DNA of 64,000 nucleotides from Mucilaginibacter sp. (GTDB taxonomy: Bacteria > Bacteroidota > Bacteroidia > Sphingobacteriales > Sphingobacteriaceae): assembly GCF_025359345.1 (NCBI RefSeq), contig NZ_JANYGQ010000026.1, positions 186,001 to 250,000 of the forward strand. The letters are read 5' to 3'. This document shows positions 17,828 to 25,598 of this stretch, piece by piece. The notes below the pieces were generated by a model, which was not told where the DNA came from, made no database searches, and saw only the letters and a list, made by a program, of their open reading frames with translations. Positions within the stretch are counted from its first letter, which is position 1. Every line of letters begins with the position of its first letter. The translations under genes were made by a program, and so were the position numbers.

Positions 17828-20065
17828 ATGATGAGAAAACTATTTTTGTTGACCTGCATAGTTGCCGCCCTTACATTTAGGGCTGCCGCACAGGAAATGT
17901 CAATCGACAAGGGATGGAAGTTTGCGATCGGTGATTCCACCCAATGGGCATCGCCGGCTTATAACGATAGCGGCTGGAAAGCAGCTGATTTAAGCAAGCC
18001 GTGGGAAGAACAAGGTTATAAAGGCGTTAACGGCTTTGGCTGGTACCGGCTGCATTTAGTTATCCCGTCATCGATCAAAGAAAAATCATTTTTAAAAGAT
18101 AGTCTGCGCATCATCCTTAATGATGTTGATGATAACGATGAGGTTTACTTAAACGGTAAACTGGTCGCGAAATATGGCGGGCAAAAGGGCACTATAAAAG
18201 ATGGTAACTATGGTCCGCGTAGTTATACCATTGCAGCCAATAACCCGGCGTTGTTGTGGGATAAGGAAAACGTATTGGCCATCCGCATTTTTGATACCGG
18301 CGGCGAAGGCGGTTTATATGGTAATAAATTTACCATAGCAATGGCAGGCATAATGGACCCGGTAACCATAAATACCGACGGTGAGTTCAGCTTTGGCGAA
18401 AACAACAGCCTTGACAAAGCCATTAAGCTAACCACCACCAGTAATTACCAGTATAAAGGTAAATTGGCCTTTAAAGTAACAGACCCTGAAAACGGCACTG
18501 TACTTTACGATAAGACAAACGAAGCCAATTTTACCGCGGGCAAACCGTTTACTTATAAGTTTAACATAGCACGGCTCGAGAAAAAATCATACCTGGTAAC
18601 CTATACGTTTACTGAAGAAAAATCCGGCGAGACCGTTACAAAAACTGACGGTACACCGTATGTGCTAACACCTTACCCAAGCGCTAAACCGATGATCAAC
18701 GGGCCCGATGTTTATGGCGCGCGTCCCGGAAATCCGTTTTTGTACCTGGTGCCTGCATCGGGTAAAAAGCCTTTGATTTATGAAGCAACCGGTTTGCCCG
18801 AAGGTTTAAAGCTGGATGCCAATACAGGTATAATTACAGGTGCTGTTAGCCAAAAAGGAGACTACGCCGTTACTTTAACCGTGCACAATAGCCTCGGTAC
18901 CAAATCAAAGAAATTCACCATAAAAATTGGCGACCTGATAGGCCTTACACCCGCCTTAGGATGGAACAGCTGGAACGCCTTTGGACTTTCGGTTAACGAC
19001 CAAAAAGTACGTGTGGCTGCCAAAACCATGATTGATAAGCTAAGCGCACACGGCTGGAACTTTGTAAATATAGACGATGGCTGGGAAGCTGAAAAGCGTG
19101 CTGAAAGCGGTGAGATTGTAACCAACAGCAAGTTCCCGGATATGAAGGGTACTGCCGATTTTGTACACAGCCTGGGCTTAAAGATGGGGATTTACTCGTC
19201 GCCGGGTCCGCGTACCTGCGGCGGCTATTTAGGTAGCTGGCAGCATGAAGACCAGGATGCCAAAACTTATGGCGATTGGGGCATTGATTATTTAAAATAC
19301 GACTGGTGCTCGTACAGCGAGGTAACGGCTAAAGACCCAAACCTTGATGATATGAAAAAACCTTACCAGGTAATGCGGGCGTCGTTAAATAAAATTCCAA
19401 GGGATATTATGTTTAGCTTTTGCCAGTATGGTATGGGTCAGGTTTGGAACTGGGGCGCCGAAGTTGGCGGTAACAGCTGGCGCACAACCGGCGATATCAC
19501 CGATACCTGGAAAAGCATGACGGATATTGGCTTTAGCCAGATGCCCGCCGCGCCACATGCAGAACCGGGCCATTTTAACGATCCGGATATGCTTATTGTC
19601 GGTAAAGTTGGTTGGGGCGATAATCAGCACAATACGCATTTAACACCTGATGAGCAGTACACGCACATCAGTTTATGGAGCCTATTATCATCTCCCTTAT
19701 TAATAGGCTGTGATATGGGCAAACTTGACAGGTTTACACTGAACCTGCTTACCAACGATGAAGTACTGGCTATTGACCAGGATGCATTAGGTAAAGAAGC
19801 TAAACAATTCTATAACACTCCGAAGGATGACCCGATTCAGTACCAGATTTGGATAAAGGATTTGGCGGATGGCAGTAAAGCTGTAGGATTCTTTAATACC
19901 GGAGATAGGTATGGGACTACTAGTTTATACAAAAAGGCAAGCGGGCTGAGCGAATATACAAAGGTACGCGACGTATGGCAGCAGAAATACCTGATTATGA
20001 GTGGTGACGCAATTACGGTAAAAGTTCCACCGCATGGGGTTGTGCTGGTGAAGTTAAGTAAATAA
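17828..20065 (+). CDS. GH27 alpha-galactosidase with N-terminal sugar-binding and Ig-like domains
   Basis: 745 aa. Signal peptide 1-21 (ends RAAAQ). Residues about 24-180 are a jelly-roll galactose-binding-like domain (GWKFAIGDSTQWASPAYNDSGWK, LNDVDDNDEVYLNGKLV). Residues about 285-370 are a putative-Ig cadherin-like domain (LPEGLKLDANTGIITGAVSQKGDYAVTLTVHN). The GH27 barrel follows: ALGWNSWNAFG, VNIDDGWE, YLKYDWCSY with nucleophile D492, and RTTGDITDTW with acid/base D556. GH27 enzymes release terminal alpha-D-galactose; a few are beta-L-arabinopyranosidases. Same strand as the GH127 gene before it and the hydroxyproline genes after it. In extensins a single alpha-galactose sits on serine, which would suit this enzyme. 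Confidence 0.9.
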   Translation: MMRKLFLLTCIVAALTFRAAAQEMSIDKGWKFAIGDSTQWASPAYNDSGWKAADLSKPWEEQGYKGVNGFGWYRLHLVIPSSIKEKSFLKDSLRIILNDVDDNDEVYLNGKLVAKYGGQKGTIKDGNYGPRSYTIAANNPALLWDKENVLAIRIFDTGGEGGLYGNKFTIAMAGIMDPVTINTDGEFSFGENNSLDKAIKLTTTSNYQYKGKLAFKVTDPENGTVLYDKTNEANFTAGKPFTYKFNIARLEKKSYLVTYTFTEEKSGETVTKTDGTPYVLTPYPSAKPMINGPDVYGARPGNPFLYLVPASGKKPLIYEATGLPEGLKLDANTGIITGAVSQKGDYAVTLTVHNSLGTKSKKFTIKIGDLIGLTPALGWNSWNAFGLSVNDQKVRVAAKTMIDKLSAHGWNFVNIDDGWEAEKRAESGEIVTNSKFPDMKGTADFVHSLGLKMGIYSSPGPRTCGGYLGSWQHEDQDAKTYGDWGIDYLKYDWCSYSEVTAKDPNLDDMKKPYQVMRASLNKIPRDIMFSFCQYGMGQVWNWGAEVGGNSWRTTGDITDTWKSMTDIGFSQMPAAPHAEPGHFNDPDMLIVGKVGWGDNQHNTHLTPDEQYTHISLWSLLSSPLLIGCDMGKLDRFTLNLLTNDEVLAIDQDALGKEAKQFYNTPKDDPIQYQIWIKDLADGSKAVGFFNTGDRYGTTSLYKKASGLSEYTKVRDVWQQKYLIMSGDAITVKVPPHGVVLVKLSK

Positions 20066-20087
20066 AATTATGACTAATAACTCTTTG

Positions 20088-20204
20088 TCATTCTGAACGT
20101 AGTGAAGAATCTTATATAAGCAATAGGTATTCCCTTGTTAGGTCGCAAACCTTGCAAGCGGTGACTCACAACTGAATAAGATTCTTCGCTATCGCTCAGA
20201 ATGA
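20088..20204. repeat. Fold-back intergenic repeat A (TCATTCTGA type)
   Basis: Left arm 20088-20114 and right arm 20177-20204 are inverted copies with a few mismatches (TCATTCTGA...GAAGAATCTTA). It fills most of the gap between the GH27 gene and the DapA-family gene. The transcript would form a long hairpin. Confidence 0.85.
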
Positions 20205-20251
20205 TAAAAAAAAGTAAAAATTAAATAGTATAGCATACAAAACACAATAAC

Positions 20252-21184
20252 ATGAGCGTAATTTGGAAAGGGGTTTTCCCGGCGGTAACAACAAAATTCA
20301 ACGACAATGACGAAATGGATTTTGAGGCATTCGATAAAAATATCGAAGCACAATTAGAAGCAGGTGCAAAAGGCATCATCATAGGCGGTTCGCTTGGCGA
20401 GGCCAGCGTATTAACCGATGATGAAAAAATCGAACTGTTAAAGCAAACCGTGAAAACGGTTAACAAGCGCGCTTATGTGATATTAAATATTGCTGAGCAA
20501 ACTACCAGGGCAGCGCTGGTATGTGCCGCCAACGCTTTAAAATACGGTGCTGATGGCTTAATGATGCTGCCGCCGTTGCGCTACAATGCCGACAAGCGCG
20601 AAACGCTGGAGTATTTTGCAACTGTTGCCAAAAGCACGCCATTGCCGATCATGATCTACAATAACCCCTACGATTATAAAATTGAGGTTACCCTGGATAT
20701 GTTTGCCGAACTGGCCCAATATGATAACATACAGGCCGTAAAAGAGTCGACACGTGACGTGAGCAATGTAACAAGAATGATAAACCGTTTTGGAGACCGA
20801 TTTAAACTATTAACCGGCGTAGATACGTTAGCATTGGAGAGTTTGTTTATGGGCTGCGATGGCTGGGTAGCTGGCTTGGTTGATGCTTTCCCGCGCGAAA
20901 CTGTTGCGATATTTAATTTAGCCAAACAAGGTCGCCACCAGGAAGCACTGGCTATTTACCGCTGGTTTTTGCCTGTGCTTGAGCTGGACATTCACCCCAA
21001 ACTGGTACAGTACATTAAACTTGCTGAAAAGCAAACCGGCCTGGGTACCGAAACTGTAAGGGCTCCACGTTTACCATTAGTTGGGGAAGAACGCGAGCGT
21101 ATATTATCAATAATTGATAACGCCATCGCTAATCGCCCTGAACTGCCTGCTGGTAGCTGGGGTGTTGCGGTTGAGGCTAATTAG
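20252..21184 (+). CDS. DapA-superfamily lyase, probable 1-pyrroline-4-hydroxy-2-carboxylate deaminase
   Basis: 310 aa, (beta/alpha)8 Schiff-base enzyme of the DHDPS/N-acetylneuraminate lyase superfamily. Seen: IIIGGSLGEASVLTDDEK (substrate carboxylate loop), IMIYNNPYDY (active-site Tyr) and AVKESTRDVSN, where K164 is the Schiff-base lysine. A lysine-biosynthesis role is unlikely given its neighbours: an alpha-ketoglutarate semialdehyde dehydrogenase, a 4-hydroxyproline epimerase and a DadA-like oxidase. In that pathway the DapA-like enzyme deaminates and dehydrates pyrroline-4-hydroxy-2-carboxylate to alpha-ketoglutarate semialdehyde. Cytoplasmic. The assignment to this step rests on context. 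Confidence 0.85.
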   Translation: MSVIWKGVFPAVTTKFNDNDEMDFEAFDKNIEAQLEAGAKGIIIGGSLGEASVLTDDEKIELLKQTVKTVNKRAYVILNIAEQTTRAALVCAANALKYGADGLMMLPPLRYNADKRETLEYFATVAKSTPLPIMIYNNPYDYKIEVTLDMFAELAQYDNIQAVKESTRDVSNVTRMINRFGDRFKLLTGVDTLALESLFMGCDGWVAGLVDAFPRETVAIFNLAKQGRHQEALAIYRWFLPVLELDIHPKLVQYIKLAEKQTGLGTETVRAPRLPLVGEERERILSIIDNAIANRPELPAGSWGVAVEAN

Positions 21185-21191
21185 CCTTTTT

Positions 21192-21281
21192 TGTCATTGC
21201 GAGGAACGAAGCAACCGCGAACTATGCAAGACGATTTTGCAGGGTGACGAGTTTGCTTCGTCGTATCTCATCGCAATGACA
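21192..21281. repeat. Fold-back intergenic repeat B (TGTCATTGCGAGG type)
   Basis: Begins TGTCATTGCGAGGAACGAAG at 21192 and ends with the inverted copy GCAATGACA at 21273-21281; the arms are imperfect in the middle. Lies between the deaminase and dehydrogenase genes. Shares its first 30-odd bases with repeat C. Confidence 0.85.
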
Positions 21282-21303
21282 AGTTTTTTTAATTTTACAT
21301 ACT

Positions 21304-22878
21304 ATGGAAACAAGAAACTTAATAGGCTACAAATACCAACCCGAACAAGGCAAAACATTTAAAGCCATTGACCCTGCTTTGGGCGTTGACCTGCCCGGCG
21401 AATTTTATGCCGCCAGCATAGCCGAAGCCGAAGCCGCCATGATTTTGGCAGATAAAGCTTTTGCAACTTACCGCAGCATCGGCAAAAGCAAAAAGGCCGC
21501 ATTTTTACGGGCCATTGCTGATGAAATTATTGCGATTGGTGATGCGCTTATTGAGCGTGCATCTGCCGAAAGCGGCTTACCTGCACCACGTTTGCAGGGC
21601 GAACGCGGACGTACCACCAACCAGCTAAAAATGTTTGCCGATGTGCTGGAAGAAGGCTCATGGGTGGAAGCAATAATAGATACTGCCATACCCGATCGTC
21701 AGCCGCTGCCCCGTTTGGATATTCGTAAAATGATGGTGCCGCTTGGCCCGGCAGTGGTTTTTGGGGCAAGCAATTTCCCTTTGGCATTTTCTGTTGCCGG
21801 CGGCGATACTGCCGCCGCTTTGGCTGCCGGCTGCCCGGTAGTTGTTAAAGCGCACCCTGCGCACCCTGGCACGAGCGCTTTGGTTGCCGAAGCAATAAAA
21901 AAGGCCGCCGAAAAAACCGGCATGCCCGAAGGTGTTTTTTCGATATTATATGACGATGGCTATGCCGTTGGCGAAACGCTGGTGAAACACCCAAAAACTA
22001 AAATAGTAACTTTTACAGGTTCGTTAAAAGGCGGTATGGCCCTGGTAAAAATGGCACAGGAGCGTAAAGAGCCCATCCCGGTATTTGCCGAAATGGGTAG
22101 TGTTAACCCCATCGTTTTGCTTCCGCAGGCACTTGAAAACCGCCCCGAAGAATTGGCTAAACTGGCAGGCCCGGTAACTAACAATGCCGGTCAGTTTTGC
22201 ACGCAGCCGGGTTTATTACTGGCAGTAAAATCTGCCGGACTGGATAAGTTTAAAACGGCGCTTGCCACTGCTATTGCCGGTATCAATTCAGATACCATGC
22301 TTACACCCGGTATCTGCAAAAACTTTAGCAAACTGGCTGAAAGCGTGCTGGCTGATAAAGCTGTAACGGTTATCGCAAAATCGGATAAAATAAACACCGA
22401 AAAGTTAAACCAGGGCGGCGCCGTAGTAACTGAAATTACCGCTTCTGCATTTTTAGCTGATGACAAGTTTAAAGAAGAAATTTTCGGGCCGTACTCCATG
22501 CTGATAGTGGCTGATGATATAGCCCAATTGGAGGAGGTTGTTGATTCGTTACACGGCCAGTTAACCGCCACTATTTATGCTGACGGAGATGAGCTTGCTG
22601 CTAATACAAGCATTACCGATAAGCTGGCAAACCGTGCCGGCAGGGTAATACTTAACTGCCCGCCAACCGGTGTTGAAGTTGGTAATGCCATGCAACACGG
22701 TGGCCCTTACCCGGCAACCTCAGATAGCCGCTTTACATCGGTAGGTACCTCATCCATCAAACGTTTTGTGCGCCCGGTATGCTGGCAAAACTGGAGCGAG
22801 GATTTATTACCCGACGAATTGAAAACCAATAATCCGTTAAATATTTGGCGGATGTTTAATAATGAATGGAAGAAATAG
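21304..22878 (+). CDS. Alpha-ketoglutarate semialdehyde dehydrogenase (aldehyde dehydrogenase, NADP+)
   Basis: 524 aa, aldehyde dehydrogenase family of the 2,5-dioxovalerate dehydrogenase type. Seen: PLGPAVVFGASNFPLAF (cofactor-binding segment), VTFTGSLKGG, FAEMGSVNP with general base E263, and NAGQFCTQPG with catalytic C299. Oxidises alpha-ketoglutarate semialdehyde to alpha-ketoglutarate, the last step of hydroxyproline breakdown and also of L-arabinose oxidation. Both sources are plausible here because the cluster starts with an arabinofuranosidase. Cytoplasmic. The ATG at 21304 gives the usual family N-terminus. Confidence 0.9.
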   Translation: METRNLIGYKYQPEQGKTFKAIDPALGVDLPGEFYAASIAEAEAAMILADKAFATYRSIGKSKKAAFLRAIADEIIAIGDALIERASAESGLPAPRLQGERGRTTNQLKMFADVLEEGSWVEAIIDTAIPDRQPLPRLDIRKMMVPLGPAVVFGASNFPLAFSVAGGDTAAALAAGCPVVVKAHPAHPGTSALVAEAIKKAAEKTGMPEGVFSILYDDGYAVGETLVKHPKTKIVTFTGSLKGGMALVKMAQERKEPIPVFAEMGSVNPIVLLPQALENRPEELAKLAGPVTNNAGQFCTQPGLLLAVKSAGLDKFKTALATAIAGINSDTMLTPGICKNFSKLAESVLADKAVTVIAKSDKINTEKLNQGGAVVTEITASAFLADDKFKEEIFGPYSMLIVADDIAQLEEVVDSLHGQLTATIYADGDELAANTSITDKLANRAGRVILNCPPTGVEVGNAMQHGGPYPATSDSRFTSVGTSSIKRFVRPVCWQNWSEDLLPDELKTNNPLNIWRMFNNEWKK

Positions 22879-22890
22879 TTTCTTCTTAAC

Positions 22891-22974
22891 TGTCATTGCG
22901 AGGAACGAAGCAACCGCGAACTATACAGAGCGGCTTTTGCAAATTCGCGGTTGCCACGCTGCGCTCGCAATGAC
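22891..22974. repeat. Fold-back intergenic repeat C (TGTCATTGCGAGG type)
   Basis: Inverted copies at the two ends: TGTCATTGCGAGG from 22891, and the complementary CTCGCAATGACA up to 22974, with a second inverted pair GGTTGC/GCAACC and CGCGAA/TTCGCG inside. Occupies the gap before the epimerase gene. Confidence 0.87.
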
Positions 22975-23004
22975 AAAAATTAAATTAGCTTTAAATAGAA
23001 AATA

Positions 23005-24006
23005 ATGTCTTCAAAAACATTCTTCTGCATAGACGCCCACACTTGCGGTAACCCGGTAAGGCTGGTAGCTGGTGGCGGCCCGAACCTTGAGGGTAATAAC
23101 ATGAGCGAAAAGCGCCAGCACTTTTTAAAAGAGTACGACTGGATACGCAAAGGACTGATGTTTGAGCCGCGCGGCCATGATATGATGTCGGGCAGTATTC
23201 TTTACCCGCCGCACGACCCGGCAAACGACGTTGCTGTTTTGTTTATCGAAACCAGCGGCTGCCTGCCCATGTGCGGGCATGGTACAATCGGCACGATAAC
23301 CATAGCTGTGGAAGAAGGGCTTATAGTTCCAAAAACTCCGGGGATTATCCGCATGGAAGCACCTGCTGGTTTAGTGCTGATTGAGTACAAACAGGAGGGA
23401 AGCAAAGTTAAATCGGTAAAGCTAACCAACGTGGCATCGTATCTTGCAGCCGAAAACCTGGAAGTTGAATGTCCGGATTTAGGTATGCTTACTGTTGATG
23501 TGAGCTATGGCGGTAACTATTATGCTATTGTTGATCCGCAGCCGAACTTTAAGGGCCTTGAAGATTATACTGCAGACCAGCTAATATCATGGAGCAGGGT
23601 ATTGCGTAAACGGATAAATGAGAAATATACTTTTGTTCACCCACAAAACCCAACTATAAACGGTTGCTCGCATATCCTTTGGACGGGCAAAACTATTTCG
23701 CCTGAAGCCACTGCACGCAACGCGGTTTTCTATGGCGATAAAGCAATCGACCGCTCGCCCTGCGGCACAGGTACGTCAGCCCGTATGGCGCAATGGCATG
23801 CTAAAGGGAAATTGAAAAAAGGTGACAAATTTATACACGAAAGCATTATCGGCAGCCAGTTTATCGGCACTGTTGAGGATGAAGTAATGATTGGTGATAA
23901 ACCGGCCATCATTCCCGGTATTGAGGGTTGGGCAAAGGTTTACGGATATAATACAATTAAAATAGATGACGAGGACCCGTACGCATTTGGGTTCCAGGTG
24001 ATATAA
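23005..24006 (+). CDS. 4-hydroxyproline 2-epimerase (proline racemase superfamily)
   Basis: 333 aa. Interconverts trans-4-hydroxy-L-proline and cis-4-hydroxy-D-proline by two-base chemistry. Both catalytic cysteines are present: C90 in PMCGHGTIG and C253 in DRSPCGTGTSAR. A threonine at the second place would mean a 3-hydroxyproline dehydratase, so that alternative is excluded. FFCIDAHTCGNPVRLV at the N-terminus is typical of the family. Proline racemase activity is possible, but the surrounding genes form the complete hydroxyproline pathway. Cytoplasmic. Confidence 0.9.
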   Translation: MSSKTFFCIDAHTCGNPVRLVAGGGPNLEGNNMSEKRQHFLKEYDWIRKGLMFEPRGHDMMSGSILYPPHDPANDVAVLFIETSGCLPMCGHGTIGTITIAVEEGLIVPKTPGIIRMEAPAGLVLIEYKQEGSKVKSVKLTNVASYLAAENLEVECPDLGMLTVDVSYGGNYYAIVDPQPNFKGLEDYTADQLISWSRVLRKRINEKYTFVHPQNPTINGCSHILWTGKTISPEATARNAVFYGDKAIDRSPCGTGTSARMAQWHAKGKLKKGDKFIHESIIGSQFIGTVEDEVMIGDKPAIIPGIEGWAKVYGYNTIKIDDEDPYAFGFQVI

Positions 24007-24026
24007 CGAAATATTAAATTAAACTA

Positions 24027-24178
24027 CGCGTCATTGCGAGGAACGAAGCAATCTCTACGCAGGATAGTCAAGAACCTTAATATTTTGGGGAACCTAAATG
24101 CGGCTTGCAAGGTATCCATAATTAATTGGTCCATTGATTTGCATGTGGAGAGATTGCTTCGTTCCTCGCAATGACGCG
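24027..24178. repeat. Fold-back intergenic repeat D, perfect 29-bp arms
   Basis: Left arm 24027-24055 (CGCGTCATTGCGAGGAACGA...) and right arm 24150-24178 are perfect inverted copies, 94 bp apart. It fills the gap between the epimerase and the FAD dehydrogenase genes. No transposase; it resembles a small non-autonomous element or REP-type repeat. Confidence 0.9.
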
Positions 24179-24196
24179 CGGAGAAAGAAGTGAATA

Positions 24197-25444
24197 ATGA
24201 GCAAAGCAATAATAATCGGTGGTGGTGTAATAGGTTTATTTTCGGCATACTACCTGCACAAATCAGGTTGGGAAGTCGACGTTTTGGAGCAAGGCGACCT
24301 GAGCGACAATTGTTCATTCGGCAACGCCGGTATGGTTACGCCAAGCCATTTTGTGCCGCTGGCATCGCCGGGCATGATTGAGCAGGGGATACGCTGGATG
24401 TTTGACAGCAAAAGCCCGTTTTATGTAAAACCATCCTTAAATAAAGAACTGATTGGCTGGGGACTAAAGTTTGTAAAAAGCGCCACCAAGAAACATGTGG
24501 AACGCTCGGCGGGCGGATTGAGGGATATTTCATTACTGAGCCGGAATTTATACCACGAGTTTGAAAAAGACTCGGGTATCAACTTCGATTTGGAAGACAA
24601 GGGCATCCTGATGCTTTTTAAATCAGCTAAGGTTGAGGAAGAAGAAATACACATGGTTGAAAAAGCTACCAACCTTGGTTTGGATGCGCAATACTTAACA
24701 TCGGCAGAAACCCGCAAACTACAGCCGGATATCGAACTGGATATATTGGGCGCCGTACATTATCATTGTGACTCGCATATGTCGCCCAACAAACTGATGA
24801 AGGGATTAGTAAAATACCTGGAAGCAGAGGGGGTGCGCATACACAGAAATACTGAAGTTACAGGAATAAACACTGATGCCGGTAAAATAACATCAGTAAT
24901 CACAAAGGATGCCGAATATACAGGCGATAGTTACCTGATTTCCGGCGGTTCATGGTCGCCGGGAATAGCAAAACTAGCCGGATTGAGCATACCGCTAATG
25001 CCCGGCAAAGGCTATTCATTTATGGTGAACAACCCGGTTAAAAAAATGACTATTCCATCTATTCTTTGTGAAGCACGCGTTGCTATTACTCCAATGAACG
25101 GCGGAATCCGCTTCGGCGGCACCATGGAAATCGGCAAAATTAATAAGCAGGTAAACATGAACCGTGTAAAGGGAATTGTTGAATCAGTTCCTAAATACTT
25201 CCCTGAATTTAAGCTGGATGTGCCGGCTGAAAAAGATGTGTGGTTTGGCTTTAGGCCATGCTCACCGGACGGCTTGCCTTACATCGGGGTATCAAGTAAA
25301 TACAAAAACCTGGCTATTGCAACCGGTCATGCCATGATAGGTTTGGGCCTGGCGCCTGCTACAGGTAAGTTGATTGCTGATGCTTTCAATGGCGAAAAGC
25401 CCGTTATTGAAGCAGGATTATTTAGCCCTAACAGGTACGAGTAG
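24197..25444 (+). CDS. FAD-dependent oxidoreductase, probable cis-4-hydroxy-D-proline dehydrogenase (DadA-like)
   Basis: 415 aa. D-amino-acid oxidase/DadA superfamily. N-terminal dinucleotide-binding motif AIIIGGGVIGLFSAYYLHKSG (about 4-24), SFGNAGMVTPSHFVPLASPG (FAD/substrate loop typical of DadA), and C-terminal RPCSPDGLPYIG with ATGHAMIGLGLAPATG. Oxidises the D-epimer made by the preceding enzyme to 1-pyrroline-4-hydroxy-2-carboxylate, passing electrons to the respiratory chain. Single polypeptide, unlike the three-subunit enzyme of Pseudomonas. Last gene of the cluster. Confidence 0.88.
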   Translation: MSKAIIIGGGVIGLFSAYYLHKSGWEVDVLEQGDLSDNCSFGNAGMVTPSHFVPLASPGMIEQGIRWMFDSKSPFYVKPSLNKELIGWGLKFVKSATKKHVERSAGGLRDISLLSRNLYHEFEKDSGINFDLEDKGILMLFKSAKVEEEEIHMVEKATNLGLDAQYLTSAETRKLQPDIELDILGAVHYHCDSHMSPNKLMKGLVKYLEAEGVRIHRNTEVTGINTDAGKITSVITKDAEYTGDSYLISGGSWSPGIAKLAGLSIPLMPGKGYSFMVNNPVKKMTIPSILCEARVAITPMNGGIRFGGTMEIGKINKQVNMNRVKGIVESVPKYFPEFKLDVPAEKDVWFGFRPCSPDGLPYIGVSSKYKNLAIATGHAMIGLGLAPATGKLIADAFNGEKPVIEAGLFSPNRYE

Positions 25445-25547
25445 TCAGAGCCGTTGATTTTCATGATTGCGTTGATTTCGCTGATTGCCGTTTGCGAGGC
25501 ATCATGGCAATCCTACAATCCTTTAGTCAAAGTTCAGACAAACAAAA

Positions 25548-25571
25548 ATGACCTGCCATTCGGCAGGTCAT
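25548..25571. terminator. Bidirectional hairpin terminator between convergent genes
   Basis: Perfect 10-bp stem ATGACCTGCC / GGCAGGTCAT with a four-base loop (25558-25561). A-rich sequence on the left (25542-25547) gives a T-rich tail for the minus strand. It lies between the hydroxyproline cluster and the desaturase gene. Confidence 0.8.
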
Positions 25572-25598
25572 CTCCATAAATTTTATATCGAATGCTGT

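Noticed and set aside
21114..21362. 82-codon plus-strand open frame between the deaminase and dehydrogenase genes
   Set aside because: It overlaps both real genes in another frame and reads through fold-back repeat B.
23005..24006. Proline racemase or 3-hydroxyproline dehydratase as the identity of the racemase-family gene
   Set aside because: Dehydratases have Thr instead of the second Cys, and here both Cys90 and Cys253 are present; plain proline racemase is less likely because the neighbours complete the 4-hydroxyproline pathway.
20088..24178. Repeated GTCATTGCGAGGAACGAAGC sequences as a CRISPR array
   Set aside because: The copies are kilobases apart, each is an inverted pair in an intergenic gap, and there are no regularly sized spacers.
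24024..24317. Minus-strand open frame of 97 codons over fold-back repeat D
   Set aside because: It is made mainly of the palindromic repeat and the antisense of the FAD-enzyme gene start; no leader or conserved protein pattern.
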